NCBI GenBank assembly: GCA_946497585.1
Contig: CAMMLF010000067.1
Coordinates: forward strand, 1-8,353
Reading direction: 5' to 3'
Origin: an uncultured Clostridium sp.
GTDB taxonomy: Bacteria; Bacillota; Clostridia; TANB77; CAG-508
DNA length: 8,353 bases
Position 1 is the first letter of the stretch, and each line of letters starts with the position of its first letter. Below, one piece after another: positions 1-5,835 of this stretch. The notes under the pieces were generated by a model. That model had not been told where the DNA came from and ran no database searches. It was given only the letters and a program-made list of their open reading frames with translations. A program made the translations under genes and the position numbers.

Positions 1-98
1 AATTTATTGTTGACCCTAATAATACTTTAGTGCAGATAAATACTGCTAAAGAATTGGTAAAATTAGTAGAACAATATTTGAACGAAAAAATCGAATAA
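1..98 (+). CDS. C-terminal end of an unidentified protein (partial)
   Basis: The frame that starts at base 3 is open from the window edge to a TAA at 96-98 and gives 31 residues ending VEQYLNEKIE. The peptide is mixed, with a DPNNT turn followed by an amphipathic helix rich in Lys, Glu and Leu, as is common at the C-terminus of a soluble protein. The rest of the gene lies outside the window, so I cannot name the family. A hairpin follows 20 bases downstream, which fits the end of a transcription unit. An accidental open frame of this length in AT-rich DNA is possible, hence moderate confidence. Confidence 0.55.
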   Translation, partial: FIVDPNNTLVQINTAKELVKLVEQYLNEKIE

Positions 99-118
99 AA
101 TATAGAAATGAGTAAATA

Positions 119-144
119 AGGGGTACATTTAAAAGTGTACCTCT
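119..144 (+). terminator. Hairpin after the partial gene, candidate terminator
   Basis: AGGGGTACA at 119-127 pairs with TGTACCTCT at 136-144, including one G-U pair. The stem can continue inward through ATTT/AAGT-type pairs to a very small loop. It lies just behind the stop codon at 98. The bases after it (CTATATTTGTG) are only moderately T-rich, so termination efficiency is uncertain. Confidence 0.4.
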
Positions 145-169
145 CTATATTTGTGTATACGAGGAGAAA

Positions 170-198
170 TTGTATTGAAAGAACCATTATTTTATAAA
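170..198 (+). promoter_or_regulatory. Candidate sigma-A promoter for the synthetase-like operon
   Basis: TTGTAT at 170-175 and TATAAA at 193-198 are separated by 17 bases. The -10 box matches consensus at five of six positions and the -35 box at only three. Transcription would begin near 205, placing the 201-230 hairpin at the very start of a leader of about 160 bases before the gene at 364. It overlaps the candidate small ORF at 175-273, and both may not be real. Confidence 0.25.
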
Positions 199-273
199 AA
201 TGAAATAGCAACTCTAACCTTGCTATTTCATTCTTCTTATAGTAAAATTAAGCTAGCATTTAAGAGAATGTAA
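175..273 (+). CDS. Candidate 32-codon small ORF with a good ribosome-binding site
   Basis: A TTG at 175 is preceded by GAGGAG at 161-166 with eight bases of spacing, and the frame stays open for 32 codons to TAA at 271. The peptide begins MKEPLFYKNEIATLTLLFHS and ends in a basic tail. TTG with a strong Shine-Dalgarno sequence also appears to start the large gene at 1615, so this signal is used here. Against a real gene: the ORF contains the 11-bp palindrome at 201-230, and there is no comparison to show conservation. It could be a leader peptide for the gene at 364 or a chance ORF. Confidence 0.25.
   Translation: MKEPLFYKNEIATLTLLFHSSYSKIKLAFKRM
201..230 (+). terminator. Perfect 11-bp hairpin, terminator or leader structure
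   Basis: TGAAATAGCAA at 201-211 is the exact reverse complement of TTGCTATTTCA at 220-230, with an eight-base loop. TTCTTCTTAT follows on the + strand and an A-rich run precedes it, so it could terminate the upstream gene. If the promoter at 170-198 is used, it would instead be a 5'-leader hairpin of the synthetase-like operon. Confidence 0.45.
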
Positions 274-363
274 TAAACCAAAAGAAAAAAAGACTTAAAA
301 ACGGCATGAATACAGCTTGCAATTGAGTAAATTTCATATTCAAAGGAAAAGAGGAAAAGTCAA

Positions 364-1539
364 ATGGAATACAGTAAATTAGGTAAAGAGTTAGAAATAT
401 ATACAAGTGTAGATTATATAGGAAAAGGCTTCCCTATAATACTTCCAAATGGAGCAAAGATGATAAAAATACTTAGAGAAATGGTAGAAGACGAGGAAGA
501 AAAGAGAGGCTACATGATAGTCAGAACTCCAAGTGCATCAAGAGCTGAAATATACATGATAGAAGATAGATGGGAGCAGGAAAAAGACGAAATTTTTACA
601 ATAGAAGCGGAAGAAGAACAAAATTCAATAGTTTTAAGACCATATGTAAGGCCATTTCATTGTAGCTTGTATGCCACAAAACAGCATAGTTACAAAGAAT
701 TACCTATAAAATATAGCGAAACCTCTACTGTATTTAGAGATGAGCCAACAAGTAAAATAAGAGGACTAACATGTATGAGGCAATACTCTTTTTCAGATGC
801 TAGTATATTTACATCACCGGAATTGTTAGAGAAAACATTAAAAGAGTCAGTAGAAATAGAAAAATATTTTATGGACAAGCTAGATTTAAATGTTGAATAC
901 AGAATATCAACTTGGAATACAAGCAAAAAGGAAGAATATATAGGAACAATAAATGAGTGGAATATGTGTGCTATAGCAATGGAAAAGGCTTTAAATGAGT
1001 CTAAAATAACATATACAAAAAATCAAGATGCAAAAATGTATGGCCCTAGTATACAGGTTTATTATAATAGTAAGCTTTTGGCAAAAATTGAAATAGATTT
1101 TGAAATTACACATAGATTTGATTTAAAATATACAGATAAAGATGGTTTAGAAAAATTCCCGCTATATATACACAGGCAAGATTTAGGTAGTTATGAAAGT
1201 ATGCTTGCAATATTAATAGAAAAATATCAGGGAGAATTTCCAACATGGATTGCACCAGTTCAATGTATAATAATTCCTGAATATGACGAATATATTGATT
1301 ATGCAAATCAAATGAAAGATAAATTAAGAGAAAGACGAGTAAGAGTATCAGTTGATTTTACAGACAAAGATTTAGATGAAAAGATAGAAAAGGCTAAGAA
1401 ATTTAAAATACCATATATTGTACTAATTGGAAAAGAAGAATATAATAGCAATAAAGTTTCTGTTATAAGATATGATAAAAAGGACATAAAACATTATACC
1501 TTAGAAGAAGTTATGCAAAGATTTGAGAGGAGAAGATAA
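364..1539 (+). CDS. Degenerate threonyl-tRNA synthetase paralogue (catalytic core plus anticodon-binding domain)
   Basis: The 391-residue protein aligns by eye along the class II core of ThrRS. It has the KLGKELEIY opening (residues 5-13), the LPNG segment (27-30), and motif 2, YKELPIKYSETSTVFRDEPTS, at 110-130. YGPSI and the IEIDF strand follow near 226-246, then IHR-QDLGSYE motif 3 at 269-278, and an FPTWIAP junction (292-298) into the HGTP anticodon-binding domain. The TGS and N-terminal editing domains of full ThrRS (about 640 residues) are absent. Relative to E. coli ThrRS, the zinc ligands Cys334 and His385 align with Arg96 and Ser147, while His511 is kept as His270. Motif 2 Arg363 is kept (Arg125), but motif 3 Arg520 is Ser279. 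Loss of zinc and of an ATP-binding arginine argues against normal threonylation. A regulatory, tRNA-binding or other adenylation-related role is inference. GAGG at 351-354 gives nine bases to this ATG. No T-box lies upstream. Confidence 0.85.
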   Translation: MEYSKLGKELEIYTSVDYIGKGFPIILPNGAKMIKILREMVEDEEEKRGYMIVRTPSASRAEIYMIEDRWEQEKDEIFTIEAEEEQNSIVLRPYVRPFHCSLYATKQHSYKELPIKYSETSTVFRDEPTSKIRGLTCMRQYSFSDASIFTSPELLEKTLKESVEIEKYFMDKLDLNVEYRISTWNTSKKEEYIGTINEWNMCAIAMEKALNESKITYTKNQDAKMYGPSIQVYYNSKLLAKIEIDFEITHRFDLKYTDKDGLEKFPLYIHRQDLGSYESMLAILIEKYQGEFPTWIAPVQCIIIPEYDEYIDYANQMKDKLRERRVRVSVDFTDKDLDEKIEKAKKFKIPYIVLIGKEEYNSNKVSVIRYDKKDIKHYTLEEVMQRFERRR

Positions 1540-1600
1540 TTTTTGCAATTAGCAATGGAAGAATTATTGCAGTGAAGATTTTTGAGAAAGGATATGCGAA

Positions 1601-1605
1601 AGGAG
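1601..1605 (+). promoter_or_regulatory. Ribosome-binding site favouring the TTG start at 1615
   Basis: AGGAG at 1601-1605 lies nine bases before TTG at 1615. The alternatives are worse: ATG at 1594 has a purine run only two bases away, and TTG at 1582 has no Shine-Dalgarno sequence at a usable distance. Confidence 0.6.
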
Positions 1606-1614
1606 AAGATAGGC

Positions 1615-4035
1615 TTGAAAAATGACGTTCTAGAGTACATAGGACTTGATTTAGAGAATATACCACAAAAATTGCTAAAGTCTGAGCCAATACACTTTAG
1701 TGATTTTAGCAATTCAAATGTATATAAAGTATATGATTATGTGTCAGTACATGACTTGGAAATATTAATAACACCATTAGATAGAACAGCAGAGATTCGC
1801 GAAAGATATAAAACAGCAAAGCCATTATCTGCTTATTTACAAGCAGATGATAGAAACTCAAAAGAAATATTTAACGATGTTTTAGATTCAGCGTCAGTTA
1901 ATGAAATGAAAAAGCTAGAAGACTTGAAAGAAAAATTGAAAAATATTCCATACTTTGTTAAATATGATAAAAATTACTTGTGGCAAATTTATTATTCTAA
2001 AGAGGATAATAAGTATTTTATGCTATTCCCCGCAAATGAGGGAGAAACATCAGTATTATTTTATATTATTAAAAAGAAATTGGAAAAAGAAGATACCAAA
2101 ATATTTGTACCGATAAATAAGATGGATTATAAAGGCAATCTTTTAACATCCGCTCAAATAAATGATATAGAAAATTATATTTGGCTATTTACAAATGAAT
2201 GGCCTAACATATATGAGGTTTCAGGCAAATATTTATATGTAACAGGTCATACAAAAGTAAAAAAATTGTTTAATACATATTATAGAAATGTTTTTGATAA
2301 CAAGAATGATGCGGAAAAATTTTATATGCTTTTCAAAGCATTGTTTATTTTAACAACTGAGACAAATTATAAATACAATTTTGAGCCATATGTGAATGAA
2401 AATGGTGAGCTAGAACTTGAGTTTAATAATGAAAACTCTAATGATTTTGCAAAAAATAACAGGAAAATAGAAGAAAAAAGTAATGAGGATGAGAAAAAAG
2501 TTTTAGAGTCTAAAAAAGGCTTTAAGGCTAATAAAAGTAATTCTGAATTAATTACAGTTCAAAACTTAGCTGATTTTGTAGACAAGCAAGTTGAACTTCA
2601 AAAGCTAAGAAAAACAGACTTAGAAGAAGAAATTGTGCGTAATGAAGAAATTTTAAAGGAATTAAAAGAATATGTAAAAAAGCAAAATGATATATATGTA
2701 ATGCAAGAAAAGCAAATTGTAATGTTTTTGGATTGCAAAAAGAGTTTCTTTAAAAAAATATCTTACTTTTTTAAAGCTAAAAAGTTTGTTATGCCTAAAT
2801 TAGATAATAAAATAGATAAAAAATTAGAAGATGAATTAGGCGAGAATTCTTTAGAGGATGAATTATCAATAAAGAATGAAATAAATTTAAATGGCTCATA
2901 CACAATAAAAGAATTGGTTTCTGTTTTTAATAGTGCAAATGAAGTTGAAATAAAGGCAAGGGCTGTTCGATCAGATTTAAAGGCATTAAAACTAAAAAAA
3001 GAAAACTATGCTAGAAAAATAGAAAACGCAAAAAAATATATAGATGAGATAGAAAGTCATAAAAAGAGCATATTTGAATTTTGGAAATTTAGTAATAAAG
3101 ATGAACTTCCTGCACTTAGTGAGGGAGAAAGTAGCGAGAGCAATGAAACAAAAAACAACGCTAACTTAAATAAAGATTTACTTGGAGCAAGAGCTGATAG
3201 TTTGCAAAGACAAAAATTAAGTGACGAAGAAATAAATGCCTTGTACTTATTTTATGTGATGCCAAAAATCTTCAATCGCATAAGTAAAACTTATGCGAAA
3301 AATGAAAATGAGGATACTAAAAAAATTGAAAAAGATATATTAGAGGGCTTGAAAAATAAAACTTCCAAAAGGTCACTTGACAACCTTATAAATGATTACA
3401 CTGCTGTAAAAAAGATAAATTCAAAAGAGCATAGAGAAAATGAAAGAAATGAAATTGCTATATTAAGAATTAATGAAAATACTACAGTCGAAGAATTTGA
3501 AGATAGAATTAACCATTTCAAAAAATCACTTGAAAGTGCATATAATAAAATTTATGCTATAACAAGTATGCCAGTATATATCAAAAAAAGTGATGTTCAA
3601 AAAGAGTTTCTTTTAGGAGATATTAATCCAGAAAATTTGATTAATGAAAATTCTTCTAAAAATGTAATAGAAGAAAGAGTTAATTTAGAAAATGAATCAG
3701 AAGTTGAAATAGCGACGGACTTAGAAAGAATAGCGAAAAAAGAAGATAGTGTTTTAAGAAATAATGTAAGCAGAGAAAAAGATAAAGCAGATAAGCAAGG
3801 AATAGAGATTGTTAAAATAGATTTGAGCAACGAAGAACATGCTTTGTATTTGTCTAATATTGTATTTTTTGATAATCAAAACAAAACTTTGCCAATTGGA
3901 ATGGATTTGTCTAGTAAAGTGGTAATAAAACTGGATAATGCTAAAAGGAAATATAGAGAAAAGCAAGAAATTTATTTAATTGATAAAATAAATGATTTTG
4001 AAGTTAAAAATAGGACGATAAAGATATTTGAATAA
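1615..4035 (+). CDS. Large unknown protein with two coiled-coil regions, partner of the ThrRS-like gene
   Basis: I do not recognise this family. From the preferred TTG start the protein has 806 residues; starts at 1594 or 1582 would add 7 or 11. No signal peptide or membrane segment is visible, so it should be cytoplasmic. By eye: an aromatic-rich globular region (about 1-280), a charged linker, a coiled coil at about 318-385 rich in Lys, Glu and Leu and ending in a Lys/Phe-rich patch (KKSFFKKISYFFKAKKF), and a second coiled coil at about 431-484. A polar linker, a mainly helical stretch, and a small C-terminal domain with alternating hydrophobic strands (from about residue 729) follow. It starts 75 bases after the synthetase-like gene on the same strand with no clear terminator between, so the two probably form an operon. 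A scaffold or assembly role is only a guess from the coiled coils. No nuclease, ATPase or protease motif was seen. Confidence 0.8.
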   Translation: MKNDVLEYIGLDLENIPQKLLKSEPIHFSDFSNSNVYKVYDYVSVHDLEILITPLDRTAEIRERYKTAKPLSAYLQADDRNSKEIFNDVLDSASVNEMKKLEDLKEKLKNIPYFVKYDKNYLWQIYYSKEDNKYFMLFPANEGETSVLFYIIKKKLEKEDTKIFVPINKMDYKGNLLTSAQINDIENYIWLFTNEWPNIYEVSGKYLYVTGHTKVKKLFNTYYRNVFDNKNDAEKFYMLFKALFILTTETNYKYNFEPYVNENGELELEFNNENSNDFAKNNRKIEEKSNEDEKKVLESKKGFKANKSNSELITVQNLADFVDKQVELQKLRKTDLEEEIVRNEEILKELKEYVKKQNDIYVMQEKQIVMFLDCKKSFFKKISYFFKAKKFVMPKLDNKIDKKLEDELGENSLEDELSIKNEINLNGSYTIKELVSVFNSANEVEIKARAVRSDLKALKLKKENYARKIENAKKYIDEIESHKKSIFEFWKFSNKDELPALSEGESSESNETKNNANLNKDLLGARADSLQRQKLSDEEINALYLFYVMPKIFNRISKTYAKNENEDTKKIEKDILEGLKNKTSKRSLDNLINDYTAVKKINSKEHRENERNEIAILRINENTTVEEFEDRINHFKKSLESAYNKIYAITSMPVYIKKSDVQKEFLLGDINPENLINENSSKNVIEERVNLENESEVEIATDLERIAKKEDSVLRNNVSREKDKADKQGIEIVKIDLSNEEHALYLSNIVFFDNQNKTLPIGMDLSSKVVIKLDNAKRKYREKQEIYLIDKINDFEVKNRTIKIFE

Positions 4036-4043
4036 TAAATATA

Positions 4044-4079
4044 TCACATATGTATTATGGTGGGAGTGACTATATAAAT
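4044..4079 (+). repeat. Outer conserved block, copy A, with mini-ORF MYYGGSDYINLGK
   Basis: These 36 bases match 5750-5785 at 31 positions. All five differences are transitions. Read as codons from ATG at 4050, the frame gives MYYGGSDYINLGK and stops at 4089-4091. Three of the five differences (4064, 4070, 4073) are silent third-position changes. No Shine-Dalgarno sequence precedes the ATG, so it may be a coding relic rather than an expressed peptide. It lies 58 bases outside the terminator hairpin of cassette A. Confidence 0.6.
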
Positions 4080-4103
4080 TTAGGAAAATAATTGCTTTTT
4101 GTA

Positions 4104-4132
4104 GAATAGGAAAAACTTGATTTTTACTATTC
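4104..4132. repeat. AT-rich inverted repeat between the operon end and cassette A
   Basis: GAATAG (4104-4109) plus AAAAA (4111-4115) pair with TTTTT (4121-4125) plus CTATTC (4127-4132), with one G/A mismatch and a five-base loop. It may help end transcription of the 1615-4035 gene, although no T-run follows it on the + strand. Cassette B has no equivalent. Confidence 0.4.
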
Positions 4133-4137
4133 AATAA

Positions 4138-4171
4138 AAACCATGGTGGAGCAGATGCTCCACCATGGTTT
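4138..4171 (-). terminator. 16-bp hairpin terminator of cassette A
   Basis: AAACCATGGTGGAGCA (4138-4153) is the exact reverse complement of TGCTCCACCATGGTTT (4156-4171), with a two-base centre. On the minus strand the stem follows the stop codon by nine bases and runs into TTTTTATT, the form of a rho-independent terminator. The copy at 5836-5869 differs by two base pairs, both compensated, which supports an RNA helix under selection. Confidence 0.85.
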
Positions 4172-4180
4172 GTGCGTCAG

Positions 4181-4837
4181 TTAATGGGTCGAGATGATAA
4201 AAATACATTGAGAATTACAAAAATCGCGAAGATAGAAACGATGTTTTTTAAAAGCCTTTTGAATTTCTTCCACTTGAACCATAGAATAAGGAATCAATTT
4301 TCCGGGAAAATAGACTGGAACTTTGATTTGATAATTATCTGGACTAATTTGCTCTGTGGAAAAATTTCCCAATTTTAATTGATTTAAAATTTGGGCTAAA
4401 TAAGCTTTGGCTTTAATTCGTGCTCGCTGAGTTACATCAAGGTTTTTACACTTGTTGGACATTATTGCTTTTGTCCATTTAGTTTCTTCGATTAAGCTTG
4501 GGCGCAATACTTTATAAAACTCTTGCGCTTTGTTCATTTTTCCTCCTTTTACAAAAGGAAGCATTTTGATACGATGACATTTATTGGCACCAGTTTCATG
4601 ATGAAGACCAAGAAATCTACATGCCAATTCAATTTCAGTAAAAGTGTAATTATGCCAATTCCTATCTAGAAAGAGCAAAACCTCTGCATTGTATACGGTA
4701 GGAAAATTATTATTTAACATATACCTTCTGAAATTATTACTCATCTCAACAAGAATTTGATTTGCACATTTGCAAATTTGAACATCTACCATTTGCTTAG
4801 CCATTGACCGAACCTGACTTGCGATGCTTTTACTCAT
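4181..4837 (-). CDS. Cassette A: unknown 218-residue protein, paralogue of the gene at 5879-6568
   Basis: I do not recognise this family. The start is set at the ATG at 4837 because AGGAGG (4847-4852) lies nine bases upstream; the in-frame TTG at 4843 has only three. The protein begins MSKSIASQVRSMAK, identical in the paralogue. After that the two share a scattered pattern of roughly one residue in three: an FP..Y.AEV segment, W.N.T..EI..AC near the middle of the N-terminal half, IKM.PF, a YLA..LNQLK..NFS helix in the C-terminal half, and a closing KHRF..D..NS.C.F..ST. It is basic, soluble-looking and lacks membrane segments. Several Cys and His residues are present (CKC near residues 22-24, HH-type pairs), but only some are kept in the paralogue, so a metal site is not supported. 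It has its own promoter and terminator, so it is a single-gene unit convergent with the operon on its left. Confidence 0.75.
   Translation of the reverse strand: MSKSIASQVRSMAKQMVDVQICKCANQILVEMSNNFRRYMLNNNFPTVYNAEVLLFLDRNWHNYTFTEIELACRFLGLHHETGANKCHRIKMLPFVKGGKMNKAQEFYKVLRPSLIEETKWTKAIMSNKCKNLDVTQRARIKAKAYLAQILNQLKLGNFSTEQISPDNYQIKVPVYFPGKLIPYSMVQVEEIQKAFKKHRFYLRDFCNSQCIFIISTH
4535..4547 (-). promoter_or_regulatory. Internal ribosome-binding site and start codon inside cassette A
   Basis: On the minus strand, AAAGGAGG is followed by AAAA and an in-frame ATG at 4537, within the coding sequence of cassette A (codons K-G-G-K-M). The Shine-Dalgarno match is full, with a short four-base gap. It could give a second product, the C-terminal part beginning MNKAQEFYKV. 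The same segment of cassette B has no such site, so it may be a by-product of the amino-acid sequence. Confidence 0.25.
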
Positions 4838-4843
4838 TGTCAA

Positions 4844-4861
4844 TTACCTCCTAGTTGTCAT
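4844..4861 (-). other. Five-codon leader mini-ORF containing the Shine-Dalgarno sequence, copy A
   Basis: ATG-ACA-ACT-AGG-AGG-TAA on the minus strand encodes MTTRR. Its two AGG codons and stop are the AGGAGGT that serves the main gene, whose ATG begins six bases after the mini-ORF stop. No ribosome-binding site is seen before the mini-ORF itself. Whether it is translated is unknown. Confidence 0.3.
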
Positions 4862-4902
4862 CGCGTTTCTACGGTAGATAGCAAAAACTATCAATTGCTA
4901 GT

Positions 4903-4931
4903 ATTATATAAAAATTATGCCAATTTGTCAA
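4903..4931 (-). promoter_or_regulatory. Consensus sigma-A promoter of cassette A
   Basis: On the minus strand TTGACA (4926-4931) and TATAAT (4903-4908) are both perfect and separated by 17 bases. Transcription should start near 4896, so the GATAG/CTATC hairpin at 4877-4892 sits almost at the 5' end of the RNA, where such stems commonly protect against decay. Confidence 0.85.
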
Positions 4932-4946
4932 ATAATTGTTTTTACT

Positions 4947-4974
4947 CTTACACTTTTGTAAAAGTAAATGTAAG
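4947..4974. repeat. Inverted repeat between divergent promoters
   Basis: CTTACA (4947-4952) pairs with TGTAAG (4969-4974), and the inner ACTTTT (4952-4957) with AAAAGT (4960-4965). It lies between the cassette A promoter and the pRiA4b-gene promoter, a position suited to an operator for either gene. No regulator gene is apparent. Confidence 0.4.
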
Positions 4975-4988
4975 ATACGCTAAAACTA

Positions 4989-5017
4989 TTGTAAAATACG
5001 GTAATTCATGTTATAGT
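4989..5017 (+). promoter_or_regulatory. Candidate sigma-A promoter of the pRiA4b ORF-3-like gene
   Basis: TTGTAA (4989-4994), 17 bases, TATAGT (5012-5017). The -10 box matches at five of six positions and the -35 at four. Predicted start of RNA is near 5024, leaving a leader of about 34 bases. Confidence 0.5.
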
Positions 5018-5057
5018 AAGATTGTATTTAATATAATAAGAAAGTTGAGAAAATGTT

Positions 5058-5705
5058 ATGGGAAATGTAAAAAAAGTATTAAAAAGCAATACAAAAGATA
5101 AAAAATACAAATCTTATATAATAAAAGTTACAATTAAAAATACTCATCCACCTGTTTGGAGAAGATTGCAGATACCAGCAGGAATAACTTTTCACGAATT
5201 GAATGCCATTATTCAACTTGCTTTTAACTGGTCGGGTTATCATTTATATTCTTTTGAAATCGGAAATTTACTAATAGAAATACCAGATGATATATTTGAT
5301 GATTTTGACTACAAAGTAATAAATTCTAAGAGAACAAAAGTGGATAAGTATTTTGATAAAATAGAAAAGTTAGAATATACTTACGACTTTGGTGATAATT
5401 GGATACATGATATACAAATAGAAAATGTAGTAGAGAGCGAAGAAAAACTTAAAAATCCTGTTTGCTTAAAGGCAAAGATGGCTAGTTTGCCAGAAGATTG
5501 TGGTGGTCCGTGGGGATATGAAGACTTATTAGATGTAATAAATAATCCAAAAGATGAAAGATATCAAGATATGAAAGATTGGCTAGAACAAGGATATAGT
5601 GTGTGGTATGACGATAGGACATATGTAGATTTAAATAGAATAAATAGGGAATTAGAAGCATACAAAGACCATGCAAAATTTATATTGGGTGAATATGATT
5701 TATAA
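5058..5705 (+). CDS. Plasmid pRiA4b ORF-3-like family protein
   Basis: The 215-residue protein carries the signatures of the pRiA4b ORF-3 family. These are HPPVWRRLQIP (residues 30-40) followed by a helix with IQLAFNW and HLYSFEI, then YDFGDNW (109-115), then PEDCGGPWGY (145-154), and a C-terminal W-Y-D-x-R/D-x-N-R-I-N segment. The family is a small cytoplasmic fold of unproven function, named after an Agrobacterium rhizogenes plasmid and common in accessory DNA. No signal peptide or membrane segment is seen. The first 16 or so residues are Lys-rich and lie outside the domain. The Shine-Dalgarno sequence is weak (GAGA at 5047-5050), unlike the strong sites of its neighbours. The gene lies alone between the two cassettes, diverging from cassette A and converging with cassette B. 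Family assignment is firm; function is not. Confidence 0.9.
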   Translation: MGNVKKVLKSNTKDKKYKSYIIKVTIKNTHPPVWRRLQIPAGITFHELNAIIQLAFNWSGYHLYSFEIGNLLIEIPDDIFDDFDYKVINSKRTKVDKYFDKIEKLEYTYDFGDNWIHDIQIENVVESEEKLKNPVCLKAKMASLPEDCGGPWGYEDLLDVINNPKDERYQDMKDWLEQGYSVWYDDRTYVDLNRINRELEAYKDHAKFILGEYDL

Positions 5706-5749
5706 AAAAACTCGGAAGAAGATATAGTTACAAAGAAGAAAAAATATAA

Positions 5750-5785
5750 TCATATATGTATTATAGTGGAAGTGATTACATAAAT
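5750..5785 (+). repeat. Outer conserved block, copy B, with mini-ORF MYYSGSDYINKI
   Basis: This is the counterpart of 4044-4079. ATG at 5756 opens MYYSGSDYINKI, ending at TAA 5792-5794, and an in-frame stop just upstream (5747-5749) rules out a longer ORF. It lies 50 bases outside the cassette B terminator, as in copy A, so it travels with the cassette or marks the site where cassettes reside. Confidence 0.6.
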
Positions 5786-5835
5786 AAAATTTAAATAGTA
5801 ATTGCAAAAGTGATATAAAAATATATAAAAGCAAA

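Larger units (their letters stand above)
4796..4931 (-). repeat. Inner conserved block, copy A (promoter, leader and first 14 codons)
   Basis: Bases 4796-4919 are identical to 6527-6650. Two mismatches follow (4920-4921), and then 4922-4931 match again, giving 134 of 136. On the minus strand the block begins exactly with the -35 box TTGACA and ends exactly after codon 14 of the protein. Within it are the promoter, a leader hairpin (GATAG at 4877-4881 with CTATC at 4888-4892), the mini-ORF and the Shine-Dalgarno sequence. Confidence 0.95.

Noticed and set aside
99..363. T-box riboswitch upstream of the synthetase-like gene
   Set aside because: No T-box consensus of the AGGGTGGAACCGCG type, no AG-bulge or specifier-loop layout could be found, and 265 bases hold only two simple hairpins.
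4172..4378. Plus-strand ORF antisense to cassette A
   Set aside because: It begins inside the cassette terminator, lacks a ribosome-binding site and lies wholly across the cassette A coding region, whose paralogue supports the minus strand.
4041..4931. Cassette A as an insertion sequence
   Set aside because: Neither cassette protein shows a recognisable transposase, integrase or relaxase motif. I could find no matching terminal inverted repeats or target-site duplications by eye.
4895..5101. Plus-strand ORF across the cassette A promoter and pRiA4b gene start
   Set aside because: It spans a consensus promoter on the other strand and overlaps the start of the pRiA4b-family gene in another frame; no ribosome-binding site.
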